Assembly: GCF_003977595.1 (NCBI RefSeq)
Contig: NZ_RYYR01000006.1
Span: 62,001 to 126,000 of the forward strand
Reading direction: 5' to 3'
Origin: Lysinibacillus antri
GTDB taxonomy: Bacteria > Bacillota > Bacilli > Bacillales_A > Planococcaceae
Length of the DNA stretch: 64,000 nt
This document shows, piece after piece, positions 54,522 to 64,000 of the stretch (position 1 is its first letter; every line of letters starts with the position of its first letter). The notes under the pieces are model-generated. The model saw nothing but the letters and a program-made list of their open reading frames with translations, did no database searches and had not been told where the DNA came from. Position numbers and translations under genes: made by a program.

Positions 54522-55124
54522 ATGTCTGAACATTATTATTCAAAGAAGCCTCAAACTGAAAGTAAACCACGTCAATGGAGATTCACACTACGAGGGTCTT
54601 CGTTTTTATTTGAAACGGATACGGGTGTGTTTAGTAAAAGCGAAGTAGATTTTGGATCCCGTGTTTTAATTGAAACATTTGAGTTGCCATCAGTAGATGG
54701 GGCGATATTAGATGTAGGTTGCGGCTATGGTCCAATTGGGTTATCACTTGCGAAACAATATCCAGAACGACTTATTTGTATGATGGATATTAATGAACGA
54801 GCAGTGTCCCTCGCCAGTAAAAACGCACAATTAAACGGAATTCAAAATGTACGTATTTTTGAAAGTGATGGTGTAGATGAAGTTGATGCTGAATTGCAAA
54901 TTGCAGCAATATTAACAAATCCGCCTATTCGCGCAGGAAAAGACACTGTTTTTAAGTTTTATGATGGAGCTTATAACAGACTAGCAGATGGTGGAGAGTT
55001 GTGGGTTGTAATACAGAAGAAGCAAGGTGCGCCGTCGACAGTAAATCATTTAGAAGAAAACTTTGCAGAAGTGGACGTTGTTGAAAAGAAAAAGGGTTAT
55101 TGGATTATACGTGCGAAAAAATAA
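54522..55124 (+). CDS. ybxB: Class I SAM-dependent methyltransferase, RsmC-like (YbxB)
   Basis: 200 residues. The SAM loop is ILDVGCGYGPIGLSLA (about 62-77). The acidic end of strand 2 is MMDINERAV, and the active site NPPIRAGK (about 130-137) is the form of motif IV used by RsmC/RlmG rRNA guanine-N2 methyltransferases. Substrate in Bacillales is not established. It lies between rplL and rpoB, its conserved place. GAGGAGG precedes the ATG. Confidence 0.9.
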   Translation: MSEHYYSKKPQTESKPRQWRFTLRGSSFLFETDTGVFSKSEVDFGSRVLIETFELPSVDGAILDVGCGYGPIGLSLAKQYPERLICMMDINERAVSLASKNAQLNGIQNVRIFESDGVDEVDAELQIAAILTNPPIRAGKDTVFKFYDGAYNRLADGGELWVVIQKKQGAPSTVNHLEENFAEVDVVEKKKGYWIIRAKK

Positions 55125-55145
55125 TCAACATGTATAATTATTGAC

Positions 55146-55174
55146 TTGACAAAACGGCTATGATAACATAATAA
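55146..55174 (+). promoter_or_regulatory. Promoter upstream of rpoB-rpoC
   Basis: TTGACA (55146-55151), 17 bp, TAATAA (55169-55174). An overlapping TTGACT (55141-55146) with TAACAT at 17 bp gives a second possible start. Confidence 0.65.
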
Positions 55175-55373
55175 AATGCAAAAATATTATTTTGTGGGAG
55201 TTTGCCCAATTGTATGCAACTGTTATTGTGTGGGTATACTTTCCATGAATAAGTTTAGTTTAACCGAAAATGACGTCTAAGAAAAGACTCGTTTTCTTTT
55301 TGTCTTTCGAAATCATACACTATTTAGTTGGTTTTGCAAAGACCTATTATCGCTTTAATGAGGGGTGAATGAG

Positions 55374-58300
55374 TTGACAGGTCAACTAGTTCAGTACGGA
55401 CAACACCGCCAGCGTAGAAGCTTTGCGCGTATTAAAGAGGTGCTGGAGCTTCCGAATTTAATTGAAATTCAAACAGCATCTTACGAGTGGTTCCTTGAAG
55501 AAGGGTTGCGTGAGATGTTCCGCGACATTTCTCCAATTGAAGATTTTACAGGTAATCTTTCACTAGAATTCATCGATTATACATTAGGTGATCCGAAGTA
55601 TGATGTAGATGAATGTAAAGAGCGTGATGTGACGTATGCAGCTCCATTACGTGTAAAAGTACGTCTTCACAACAAAGAAACAGACGAAGTTAAAGAACAA
55701 GATGTCTTTATGGGTGATTTCCCACTAATGACTGAAACAGGGACGTTCGTTATTAACGGTGCTGAACGTGTAATCGTTTCACAATTAGTTCGTTCACCAA
55801 GTGTATATTACCACGATAAAACTGATAAAAACGGTAAAAAAGGTTTTGGAGCAACAGTTATCCCGAACCGTGGTGCATGGTTAGAATATGAAACAGATGC
55901 CAAAGACGTGGTTTATGTTCGTATCGACCGTACACGTAAATTACCTGTTACAGTTTTATTACGTGCTTTAGGCTTTGGTTCAGACTCAGAAATCATAGAT
56001 ATTCTAGGTGATAACGAGTACTTACGAAACACGCTTGAAAAGGATAATACGGATAGTACTGAAAAGGCACTATTAGAAATCTATGAGCGTCTTCGTCCAG
56101 GTGAACCACCTACTGTAGAAAGTGCGAAAAGTCTGCTATATTCTCGTTTCTTCGACGCTAAGCGCTACGATTTAGCAAACGTAGGACGTTATAAAATGAA
56201 TAAAAAGCTTCACATTAAAAATCGTTTGTTTAACCACACGATTGCAGAAACTCTTGTTGATCCAGAAACAGGAGAGATTTTAGTTGAAAAAGGTACAGTA
56301 TTAGATCGTCGTACACTTGACCGAATTATTCCGTATTTAGAGAATGGTATCGGCTTCCGCACATTATCACAAGTTGGTGGCGTGTTAGAAGAAGACGTAA
56401 CAATTCAATCAATTAAAATCTACGCACCAAATGATGAAGCGCAAAAAGAAATTAATGTTATTTCAAACGCTTATATCGATGAAGAAGTAAAAAATATTAC
56501 ACCTGCTGATGTGATTGCTTCTATGTCTTATTTCTTCAACCTATTATATGGCGTTGGAAATACAGATGATATCGATCACTTAGGTAACCGTCGCTTACGT
56601 TCTGTAGGTGAATTGTTACAAAACCAATTCCGTATTGGATTATCTCGTATGGAACGTGTTGTACGTGAACGTATGTCAATCAATGACACTGCGTCTATTG
56701 TACCGCAGCAATTAATTAATATTCGTCCAGTTATTGCATCAATTAAAGAGTTCTTTGGTAGCTCGCAATTATCGCAATTCATGGACCAAACAAACCCATT
56801 AGCAGAATTAACGCACAAACGTCGTCTTTCTGCATTAGGTCCTGGTGGTTTAACTCGTGAACGTGCTGGTATGGAAGTACGTGACGTTCACTATTCTCAC
56901 TATGGTCGTATGTGTCCAATTGAGACTCCAGAGGGTCCAAACATTGGATTAATTAACTCATTATCATCTTATGCAAAAGTAAACAAATTTGGTTTCATTG
57001 AAACACCATACCGTAAAGTGGATCCTGAAACGGGTCAAGTTACAGGGCAAATTGACTACTTAACTGCAGATGAAGAAGATAACTATATCGTAGCTCAAGC
57101 AAACTCACCATTAAATCCAGATGGAACGTTTGCAAACGAAGAAGTTTTAGGTCGTTTCCGTGGAGATAACACAGTTTTCAAAAGAGACCGTGTTGACTAT
57201 ATGGACGTATCACCAAAACAAGTAGTATCTGCTGCGACGGCATGTATTCCGTTCTTAGAAAACGATGACTCAAACCGTGCGTTAATGGGAGCGAACATGC
57301 AACGTCAAGCGGTTCCTTTATTAAATCCAGAAGCACCATTTGTTGGTACTGGTATGGAACATGTCGATGCTCGTGATTCAGGGGCGGCAGTAGTAGCAAA
57401 ACACCATGGTATTGTGGAACATGTTGAAGCTCGTTCTATCCATGTTCGTCGTATTGAAGAAATCGATGGTAAAGAAGTGAAGGGTGAATTAACGAAATAC
57501 AAACTTCAAAAATTCACTCGTTCAAACCACGGTACTTCTATTAACCAACGTCCAATCGTAAAAGTTGGCGACCGCGTTAAACCAAAAGATATTTTAGCTG
57601 ATGGTCCTTCTATGGAAAAAGGTGAACTTGCGTTAGGTCGTAACGTATTAGTTGCCTTCATGACATGGGAAGGTTTCAACTATGAAGATGCTGTAATTAT
57701 GAACGAACGTCTTGTTAAAGATGATGTTTATACTTCGGTTCATATTGAAGAATACGAATCAGAATCTCGTGATACAAAGCTAGGACCTGAAGAAATTACT
57801 CGTGATATTCCAAACGTTGGGGAAGATGCTCTTCGTAACTTAGATGATCGCGGTATTATTCGTATCGGTGCTGAAGTTCGTGATGGCGATATTCTAGTAG
57901 GGAAAGTAACTCCTAAAGGAGTAACGGAACTTACTGCAGAAGAACGTCTATTACACGCAATCTTTGGTGAAAAAGCTCGTGAAGTGCGTGATACTTCATT
58001 ACGTGTACCTCATGGTGCTGGCGGTATCGTTCTAGATGTAAAAGTCTTCAACCGTGAAGATGGTGATGAATTACCACCAGGCGTTAACCAATTAGTTCGT
58101 GTTTATATTGTTCAAAAACGTAAAATTCGCGTTGGGGACAAAATGGCCGGACGTCACGGTAACAAAGGGGTAATTTCACGTATCTTACCTGAAGAAGATA
58201 TGCCATTTATGCCAGACGGAACACCAGTTGACATCATGTTAAACCCATTAGGTGTACCATCTCGTATGAATATCGGACAAGTATTAGAGCTTCACTTAGG

Positions 58301-58922
58301 TATGGCTGCTCGTTATTTAGGTCTTCATATGGCAAGTCCAGTATTTGATGGAGCAAACGAAGAAGACGTATGGGAAACAATGGAAGAAGCAGGTATGAAC
58401 CGTGACGGAAAAACGATCCTTTATGATGGTCGTTCGGGTGAACCTTTCGACAACCGTGTTTCTGTTGGGATCATGTACATGATCAAATTAGCCCACATGG
58501 TTGACGATAAACTTCATGCTCGTTCAACGGGTCCATACTCACTTGTTACGCAACAACCACTTGGAGGGAAAGCTCAATTCGGTGGTCAACGTTTCGGTGA
58601 GATGGAAGTTTGGGCACTTGAAGCATATGGTGCTGCATATACACTACAAGAAATTTTGACAATTAAATCAGATGATGTTGTTGGTCGTGTAAAAACATAT
58701 GAAGCGATTGTTAAAGGTGAAAGTGTACCAGAACCAGGTGTACCAGAATCATTTAAAGTATTAATTAAAGAACTTCAATCATTAGGTTTAGACGTAAAAA
58801 TGTTAACAATCAATGACGAAGAAGTAGAACTTCGTGATCTTGATGACGAAGATGAACTTCAACCAACTGATGCATTAAATATCTTACCTAAAGAAGAAGA
58901 TGCAGTAGAAACGATCGAATAA
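55374..58922 (+). CDS. rpoB: DNA-directed RNA polymerase beta subunit
   Basis: 1182 residues from the TTG at 55374 (AGGGGTGA 5-6 nt upstream), beginning [17 protein letters not shown]; a GTG at 55365 overlaps the ribosome site. The rifampicin pocket reads [15 protein letters not shown] and [13 protein letters not shown], i.e. the wild-type, drug-sensitive form by known residues. The flap and hybrid-binding regions (HGRHGNKGV-like [10 protein letters not shown]) and the C-terminal clamp ([19 protein letters not shown] in reduced form) are present. Acidic C-terminal tail. Confidence 0.98.
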   Translation: MTGQLVQYGQHRQRRSFARIKEVLELPNLIEIQTASYEWFLEEGLREMFRDISPIEDFTGNLSLEFIDYTLGDPKYDVDECKERDVTYAAPLRVKVRLHNKETDEVKEQDVFMGDFPLMTETGTFVINGAERVIVSQLVRSPSVYYHDKTDKNGKKGFGATVIPNRGAWLEYETDAKDVVYVRIDRTRKLPVTVLLRALGFGSDSEIIDILGDNEYLRNTLEKDNTDSTEKALLEIYERLRPGEPPTVESAKSLLYSRFFDAKRYDLANVGRYKMNKKLHIKNRLFNHTIAETLVDPETGEILVEKGTVLDRRTLDRIIPYLENGIGFRTLSQVGGVLEEDVTIQSIKIYAPNDEAQKEINVISNAYIDEEVKNITPADVIASMSYFFNLLYGVGNTDDIDHLGNRRLRSVGELLQNQFRIGLSRMERVVRERMSINDTASIVPQQLINIRPVIASIKEFFGSSQLSQFMDQTNPLAELTHKRRLSALGPGGLTRERAGMEVRDVHYSHYGRMCPIETPEGPNIGLINSLSSYAKVNKFGFIETPYRKVDPETGQVTGQIDYLTADEEDNYIVAQANSPLNPDGTFANEEVLGRFRGDNTVFKRDRVDYMDVSPKQVVSAATACIPFLENDDSNRALMGANMQRQAVPLLNPEAPFVGTGMEHVDARDSGAAVVAKHHGIVEHVEARSIHVRRIEEIDGKEVKGELTKYKLQKFTRSNHGTSINQRPIVKVGDRVKPKDILADGPSMEKGELALGRNVLVAFMTWEGFNYEDAVIMNERLVKDDVYTSVHIEEYESESRDTKLGPEEITRDIPNVGEDALRNLDDRGIIRIGAEVRDGDILVGKVTPKGVTELTAEERLLHAIFGEKAREVRDTSLRVPHGAGGIVLDVKVFNREDGDELPPGVNQLVRVYIVQKRKIRVGDKMAGRHGNKGVISRILPEEDMPFMPDGTPVDIMLNPLGVPSRMNIGQVLELHLGMAARYLGLHMASPVFDGANEEDVWETMEEAGMNRDGKTILYDGRSGEPFDNRVSVGIMYMIKLAHMVDDKLHARSTGPYSLVTQQPLGGKAQFGGQRFGEMEVWALEAYGAAYTLQEILTIKSDDVVGRVKTYEAIVKGESVPEPGVPESFKVLIKELQSLGLDVKMLTINDEEVELRDLDDEDELQPTDALNILPKEEDAVETIE

Positions 58923-59036
58923 ATTATGCAAGTTAGGGCGGGGGTAATATGCTGCCTGCCCTATTTTCAAATAAACAATTAATTGTTGAGCTTCGGAAAG
59001 TCGTTAGAGGACTTATACTAAAGGGAGGTAGGCTCC

Positions 59037-62000
59037 TTGATAGACGTTAATGAATTTGAATATATGAAAATCGGTTTAGCTTCACCTGACAAGATTCGTT
59101 CATGGTCATATGGAGAAGTAAAAAAACCTGAAACAATTAACTATCGTACTTTAAAACCAGAAAAAGATGGTCTGTTTTGTGAACGTATTTTCGGTCCTAC
59201 AAAAGACTGGGAATGTCACTGTGGTAAATACAAACGTGTTCGCTATAAAGGGGTAGTTTGTGACCGTTGTGGTGTAGAAGTTACACGCGCAAAAGTTCGT
59301 CGTGAACGCATGGGGCATATTGAATTAGCAGCTCCTGTTTCACATATTTGGTACTTTAAAGGTATTCCAAGCCGTATGGGTCTTATCCTTGATATGTCTC
59401 CGCGTGCTTTAGAAGAAGTAATTTATTTTGCATCTTATGTTGTGATCGATTCAGGAGAAACTTCATTAGAAAAGAAACAATTACTTTCAGAAAAAGAATA
59501 CCGTGCATACCGTGAAAAATTCGGAAATGGCTTTGAAGCTGCTATGGGTGCAGAAGCTATTAAAAAACTTCTAGAACTAATTGATTTAGAAGATGAAACA
59601 AATTCTTTAAAAGAAGAGTTAAAAACTGCACAAGGTCAACGTCGTACGCGTGCAATTAAACGTCTTGAAGTAATTGAATCATTCCGTAACTCTGGAAATA
59701 AACCAGAATGGATGATTTTAGAAGTTCTACCTGTAATTCCACCAGAGCTTCGTCCAATGGTGCAATTAGATGGTGGTCGTTTTGCAACTTCTGACTTAAA
59801 TGACCTGTACCGTCGTGTAATTAACCGTAACAATCGTTTAAAACGTTTATTAGACCTTGGTGCACCAAGCATTATCGTACAAAACGAAAAACGTATGTTA
59901 CAAGAAGCGGTAGATGCTTTAATTGATAACGGTCGTCGTGGTCGTCCAGTTACGGGACCAGGGAACCGTCCATTAAAATCCCTTTCACATATGTTAAAAG
60001 GGAAACAAGGGCGTTTCCGTCAAAACTTACTAGGTAAACGTGTTGACTATTCTGGTCGTTCGGTTATCGTAGTAGGTCCAAACTTAAAAATGTATCAATG
60101 TGGTCTTCCAAAAGAAATGGCGATTGAGTTATTCAAGCCTTTCGTTATGAAAGAACTTGTTGAGCGTGGTCTTGCCCACAACATTAAAAGTGCAAAACGT
60201 AAAATTGAACGTCTGCACAATGAAGTTTGGGACGTTTTAGAAGATGTAATTCGTGAGCACCCAGTTTTATTAAACCGTGCACCGACATTACACCGACTTG
60301 GTATTCAAGCATTCGAACCAACATTAGTAGAAGGTCGTGCAATTCGTCTTCACCCATTAGTATGTACAGCTTATAACGCTGACTTTGATGGTGACCAAAT
60401 GGCGGTTCACGTTCCATTATCAGCAGAAGCACAAGCAGAAGCTCGATTACTAATGTTAGCTGCTCAAAACATCTTAAATCCGAAAGATGGTAAACCAGTT
60501 GTTACACCGTCTCAGGATATGGTATTAGGAAACTACTACTTAACATTAGAACGTGAAGGCGCTCGCGGTGAAGGTTCTGTGTTCTATGGTCCAAATGAAG
60601 TGTTAATTGCATATCAAACTGGTAACGTTCATTTACACACTCGTATTGCAGTTAAAGCAAGTTCATTTAAAAACCCAACGTTTACTGAAGAACAAAATAA
60701 TATGTTCTTATTAACTACGGTTGGTAAGGTAATTTTCAATGAGATTCTTCCTGAATCATTCCCTTACATTAATGAACCGACTTCTACAAACCTAGAACAA
60801 AAAACACCTGAGAAATACTTTGCAAACTTAACAATTGGTGAAGAAACGCTAAATGAGTTACAAGCTTCTGAGGAATACCAAGCACTTTCAGAGGACGACA
60901 AAATTGCTGCACAACGTAAAGCAGTGTTACAAAGACACTTTGCAAGCGTTAAGCCAATTAGTCCATTCCGTAAAAAGTTCCTAGGAAATATCATTGCGGA
61001 AGTATTTAAACGATTCCACATTACAGAAACGTCTAAAATGCTTGACCGTATGAAAGATCTAGGATTTAAATATTCAACAAAAGCTGGTATTACCGTGGCA
61101 ATTTCAGACATCGTGGTATTACCAGAGAAAAATAAAATCTTAGAAGAAGCGCAGAAAAAAGTAGATAAAGTATTAGTTCAATTCCGTCGTGGTTTAATTA
61201 CGGAAGAAGAGCGTTATGACCGCGTTATCTCAAGCTGGTCTGCAGCAAAAGATGACATTCAAGGAAAACTGATGGATTCTTTACCGGACACGAACCCTAT
61301 CTTCATGATGAGTGATTCCGGTGCCCGTGGTAACGCATCGAACTTTACGCAGCTAGCTGGTATGCGTGGTTTAATGGCCAACCCGGCTGGTCGTATTATC
61401 GAACTTCCAATCAAATCTTCATTCCGTGAAGGTTTAACGGTATTAGAGTACTTCATCTCTACTCATGGTGCGCGTAAAGGTTTAGCCGATACAGCCCTAA
61501 AAACAGCCGATTCAGGTTACTTAACTCGTCGACTAGTAGACGTAGCACAGGATGTTATTGTTCGTGAAGACGATTGTGGAACGGACCGTGGTTTAACAAT
61601 TGGTGCTTTAATGGAAGGTACTGAAGTGATCGAAGCGTTAGATGAGCGTATTATCGGTCGTCATACGAAGAAAACAATTCGTCATCCTGAAACAGGTGAA
61701 GTTATTTTAGAGCGTGATGAATTAATCACTCAAGATATCGCACGTGTTATTGAAGATGCGGGTATTGAAGAAGTAACAATTCGTTCTGCATTCACATGTA
61801 ATACAAAACATGGTGTATGTAAAAAATGTTATGGTATTAACTTAGCAACAGGTGAAGAGGTAGAAGTGGGTGAAGCGGTAGGTATTATCGCGGCTCAATC
61901 TATCGGGGAACCAGGTACACAATTAACAATGCGTACATTCCATACAGGTGGGGTTGCTGGTAACGATATTACACAAGGTCTTCCACGTATCCAAGAGATT

Positions 62001-62726
62001 TTCGAATCGCGTAATCCGAAAGGGCAAGCGGTTATTTCTGAAATCACAGGTACGGTTTCTGAAATTGAAGAAATCCGTGAAGGCTTAAAAGAAGTTACAG
62101 TGCAAGGCGAAATCGAAACACGTAAATATCAAGCACCTTACAATGCTCGCTTAAAAGTAGTTGTGGGTGATGCGATTAAACCTGGTCAAATCCTTTCTGA
62201 AGGTTCTATCGATCCAAAACAATTATTAAAAGTAAAAGACGTTGCAACGGTTCAAGAGTACTTATTAAAAGAAGTACAAAAAGTTTATCGTATGCAAGGG
62301 GTAGAAATTGGCGATAAACATATCGAAGTAATGGTACGTCAAATGTTACGTAAAGTTCGCGTAATTGAAGCGGGCGATACGGATCTATTACCAGGTTCAT
62401 TACTTGATATTCACCAATTTACGGACGCAAACAAAGAAGCAATTATTAATGGAAGAGTTCCAGCTACTTGTCGTCCAGTAATCCTAGGTATTACGAAAGC
62501 TTCACTAGAAACAGAATCATTCTTATCTGCTGCATCATTCCAAGAAACAACTCGTGTGTTAACGGATGCTGCAATTAAAGGTAAGCGTGATGAGCTATTA
62601 GGTCTGAAGGAAAATGTAATTATCGGTAAACTAGTTCCAGCTGGTACTGGTATGCAACGATATCGTCAAATTCGTATCGAAGAAGACCCAATGGATTTAG
62701 AAGAAGAGTTTTCTTCTGTAGAATAA
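59037..62726 (+). CDS. rpoC: DNA-directed RNA polymerase beta' subunit
   Basis: 1229 residues from TTG (GGGAGGTAGG 5 nt upstream). N-terminal zinc site CHCGKY ... CDRCGVEV. Catalytic Mg loop [13 protein letters not shown] (about 450). Trigger loop and bridge helix regions ([35 protein letters not shown]) and second zinc site with [13 protein letters not shown] are all present. Length is slightly above B. subtilis RpoC. Nothing appears broken. Confidence 0.98.
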   Translation: MIDVNEFEYMKIGLASPDKIRSWSYGEVKKPETINYRTLKPEKDGLFCERIFGPTKDWECHCGKYKRVRYKGVVCDRCGVEVTRAKVRRERMGHIELAAPVSHIWYFKGIPSRMGLILDMSPRALEEVIYFASYVVIDSGETSLEKKQLLSEKEYRAYREKFGNGFEAAMGAEAIKKLLELIDLEDETNSLKEELKTAQGQRRTRAIKRLEVIESFRNSGNKPEWMILEVLPVIPPELRPMVQLDGGRFATSDLNDLYRRVINRNNRLKRLLDLGAPSIIVQNEKRMLQEAVDALIDNGRRGRPVTGPGNRPLKSLSHMLKGKQGRFRQNLLGKRVDYSGRSVIVVGPNLKMYQCGLPKEMAIELFKPFVMKELVERGLAHNIKSAKRKIERLHNEVWDVLEDVIREHPVLLNRAPTLHRLGIQAFEPTLVEGRAIRLHPLVCTAYNADFDGDQMAVHVPLSAEAQAEARLLMLAAQNILNPKDGKPVVTPSQDMVLGNYYLTLEREGARGEGSVFYGPNEVLIAYQTGNVHLHTRIAVKASSFKNPTFTEEQNNMFLLTTVGKVIFNEILPESFPYINEPTSTNLEQKTPEKYFANLTIGEETLNELQASEEYQALSEDDKIAAQRKAVLQRHFASVKPISPFRKKFLGNIIAEVFKRFHITETSKMLDRMKDLGFKYSTKAGITVAISDIVVLPEKNKILEEAQKKVDKVLVQFRRGLITEEERYDRVISSWSAAKDDIQGKLMDSLPDTNPIFMMSDSGARGNASNFTQLAGMRGLMANPAGRIIELPIKSSFREGLTVLEYFISTHGARKGLADTALKTADSGYLTRRLVDVAQDVIVREDDCGTDRGLTIGALMEGTEVIEALDERIIGRHTKKTIRHPETGEVILERDELITQDIARVIEDAGIEEVTIRSAFTCNTKHGVCKKCYGINLATGEEVEVGEAVGIIAAQSIGEPGTQLTMRTFHTGGVAGNDITQGLPRIQEIFESRNPKGQAVISEITGTVSEIEEIREGLKEVTVQGEIETRKYQAPYNARLKVVVGDAIKPGQILSEGSIDPKQLLKVKDVATVQEYLLKEVQKVYRMQGVEIGDKHIEVMVRQMLRKVRVIEAGDTDLLPGSLLDIHQFTDANKEAIINGRVPATCRPVILGITKASLETESFLSAASFQETTRVLTDAAIKGKRDELLGLKENVIIGKLVPAGTGMQRYRQIRIEEDPMDLEEEFSSVE

Positions 62727-62753
62727 TCATTTGTAATTAGCTATATTTAATAT

Positions 62754-62786
62754 TTTCTCGGGTGGTATAAAACTCCGCCCGAGAAA
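62754..62786 (+). terminator. Hairpin after rpoC, probable weak terminator
   Basis: TTTCTCGGGTGG / CCGCCCGAGAAA, 12 pairs with one T-G, 9-nt loop. Only TCTT follows, so termination may be partial. Confidence 0.5.
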
Positions 62787-62801
62787 TCTTAATAAAAATA
62801 T

Positions 62802-62830
62802 TTGACAGTTTAAATTAATAGTGTTAATAT
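62802..62830 (+). promoter_or_regulatory. Promoter of the L7Ae-like/str operon
   Basis: TTGACA (62802-62807), 17 bp, extended -10 TGTTAATAT (-10 at 62825-62830), 46 bp before the L7Ae-like gene. Confidence 0.88.
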
Positions 62831-62875
62831 ACTTAAGGTTGATAGTTAACTGTCTGTACTTCGGAGGATATGAGA

Positions 62876-63127
62876 ATGTCTTATGAAAAAGTTAAACAGG
62901 CTAGTAAAACAATCATAGGTACAAAGCAAGCAGTAAAAGCAATCCGTGCTGGTCAAGTTGCAGAACTTTTTATAGCGCTTGATGCAGACAGCTGGGTAAC
63001 CGATCCAGTTGTTATTCTTGCAAAAGAAGTCGGCGTACCAGTGAGTCTCGTTGAGTCGAAAAATGAGCTTGGCAAAGCGTGTGGTATTCATGTTGGTGCT
63101 GCGGTAGTTGCAATTGCTGTAAGTTAG
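62876..63127 (+). CDS. rplGB: L7Ae-family K-turn-binding protein (YbxF)
   Basis: 83 residues with the L7Ae/L30e fold: [22 protein letters not shown] in part and [19 protein letters not shown], the RNA-contact loop, then AVVAIAV. B. subtilis YbxF binds kink-turn RNA and associates with ribosomes. ATG at 62876 has CGGAGG 8 nt upstream; an ATG two codons earlier is too close to it. First gene of the str operon. Confidence 0.93.
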   Translation: MSYEKVKQASKTIIGTKQAVKAIRAGQVAELFIALDADSWVTDPVVILAKEVGVPVSLVESKNELGKACGIHVGAAVVAIAVS

Positions 63128-63225
63128 TTTTTGTGTGGAAAACACAAAGACTTTGTTTTTACCCTAAAAATGAACCACCTGGATGTGTGGTATTAACAAG
63201 GAATATATGAAGGGAGGAATAACCG

Positions 63226-63645
63226 ATGCCTACAATTAACCAATTGGTACGTAAGCCTCGTAAATCCAAAACAACGAAATCAAATTCACCTGCGTTAAAC
63301 AAGGGATATAACAGCTTTAAAAAATCTTTAACAGATGTTAACTCTCCTCAAAAACGTGGAGTTTGTACTCGTGTTGGTACAATGACACCGAAAAAACCAA
63401 ACTCAGCGCTTCGTAAATATGCGCGTGTACGCTTAACTAACCAAATCGAAGTTACAGCTTACATTCCTGGTGAAGGTCACAACTTACAAGAACACAGCGT
63501 AGTATTAATCCGCGGTGGACGAGTAAAAGACTTACCAGGGGTACGTTACCATATCGTTCGTGGTGCTCTTGATACTGCTGGTGTAAACGGTCGTATGCAA
63601 TCACGTTCTCTATACGGTACAAAACGTCCAAAAGAAAAAAAATAA
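63226..63645 (+). CDS. rpsL: 30S ribosomal protein S12
   Basis: 139 residues: [12 protein letters not shown] at the start, [17 protein letters not shown] and [18 protein letters not shown] in the core, and [13 protein letters not shown]. The streptomycin-related lysines in TPKKPNS and the second in RVKDLPG are wild type. Decoding-centre protein. GGAGG precedes the ATG at 7 nt. Confidence 0.98.
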   Translation: MPTINQLVRKPRKSKTTKSNSPALNKGYNSFKKSLTDVNSPQKRGVCTRVGTMTPKKPNSALRKYARVRLTNQIEVTAYIPGEGHNLQEHSVVLIRGGRVKDLPGVRYHIVRGALDTAGVNGRMQSRSLYGTKRPKEKK

Positions 63646-63681
63646 TTTAGTTTCCTAAAAGTTGCCTTTGTTGGACGTAAC

Positions 63682-63722
63682 AGATTTTGAATAGATTGAA
63701 TCGTGCGCACGATTCAAAATCT
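63682..63722 (+). promoter_or_regulatory. rpsL-rpsG spacer with two competing hairpins
   Basis: AGATTTTGAAT (63682-63692) pairs with ATTCAAAATCT (63712-63722). Alternatively GAATCGT (63698-63704) pairs with ACGATTC (63709-63715). The two stems share 63712-63715, so only one can form at a time. No T tract follows. An S7-responsive site is possible by analogy with E. coli. Confidence 0.55.
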
Positions 63723-63812
63723 GGACGTATAAATAGTGCGAAACTGCACAATTATACAATGGCAAACTTAAATCTCTTATTAAATAGATAATTCTTGAAA
63801 GGAGGAAAACAC

Positions 63813-64000
63813 ATGCCTCGTAAAGGTCCTGTTTCCAAACGTGACGTGTTACCAGATCCAATTTATAATTCAAAACTAGTAACTCGTTTAATCAATAAAA
63901 TGATGATTGATGGTAAAAGAGGTACTTCTCAAAAAATTCTTTATGGAGCGTTCGAATTAGTTAAAGAGCGTTCTGGTAAAGAAGCTTTAGAAGTATTCGA
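63813..64000 (+). CDS. rpsG: 30S ribosomal protein S7 (partial, cut by window end)
   Basis: The first 62 codons are visible: [18 protein letters not shown], then [21 protein letters not shown] in part, and [15 protein letters not shown], all typical of S7. AAAGGAGG lies 7 nt before the ATG. It is the third gene of the str operon; fusA and tufA would be expected beyond the window. Confidence 0.97.
   Translation, partial: MPRKGPVSKRDVLPDPIYNSKLVTRLINKMMIDGKRGTSQKILYGAFELVKERSGKEALEVF

Noticed and set aside
56746-56840. Rifampicin-resistance substitutions in rpoB
   Set aside because: The visible pocket residues ([20 protein letters not shown]) are the wild-type form.
63698-63715. Palindrome after rpsL as an intrinsic terminator
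   Set aside because: No T tract follows and the str operon should continue into rpsG.

Overview
The window is low-GC Firmicutes chromosome. The ctsR-mcsA-mcsB-clpC-radA-yacL-ispD-ispF-gltX-cysS-mrnC-rlmB-rae1-sigH-rpmG-secE-nusG-rplKAJL-ybxB-rpoB-rpoC-L7Ae-rpsL-rpsG order is the classic Bacillales backbone. The sequence flavour, the absence of disA and cysE at their usual places, and the dispersed repeats suggest a Lysinibacillus/Solibacillus-like member of the Planococcaceae (Caryophanaceae). The genus is inference, not proven. No rRNA, tRNA, prophage, IS element or CRISPR array was seen.

Layout. 1-14.7 kb is an accessory 'membrane and signalling' stretch: a secreted Ig-like protein fragment, a LysM-CAP protein, an SwrC-type RND pump with a divergent TetR repressor and an operator inside the pump promoter, a YfnA-like amino-acid permease, a chromate transporter, an HD-GYP protein, a six-repeat DUF346 propeller protein, PsiE, and an orphan histidine kinase followed by an OmdA-type protein. 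15.0-19.9 kb is a livJHMGF branched-chain amino-acid importer with two CodY-like boxes at its promoter. 19.9-34.8 kb mixes a hypothetical gene, RluF, an aldehyde dehydrogenase/DUF779 pair, a degenerate-GGDEF/EAL/PilZ protein, a MerR gene with an apparent 5' frameshift upstream of an MpfA-type Mg exporter, a DUF4003 protein, a second aldehyde dehydrogenase, an acyl-CoA thioesterase, HemAT and two small membrane proteins.

34.9-64 kb is the conserved core: protein quality control under CtsR, RadA and YacL, isoprenoid enzymes IspD/IspF, GluRS, CysRS behind a Cys T-box, RNA enzymes, SigH, SecE/NusG, ribosomal stalk genes with L1-like and L10 leader elements, RNA polymerase beta and beta', then the start of the str operon (L7Ae-like, S12, partial S7 cut by the window end).

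Most of the window is ordinary. The unusual signals are non-coding: (i) five copies of a TTGGCGGAAT-type core at exactly 21-bp intervals upstream of gltX; (ii) genes whose Shine-Dalgarno is separated from the start by a hairpin that, if folded, restores normal spacing (mpfA, ispF and perhaps nusG); (iii) a two-copy intergenic element with an identical central segment between hairpins that differ by compensatory changes; (iv) a dispersed repeat abutting the stop codons of three minus-strand genes; and (v) an inverted-repeat pair at the end of the tetR gene. I found no convincing new defence, toxin or biosynthetic system.
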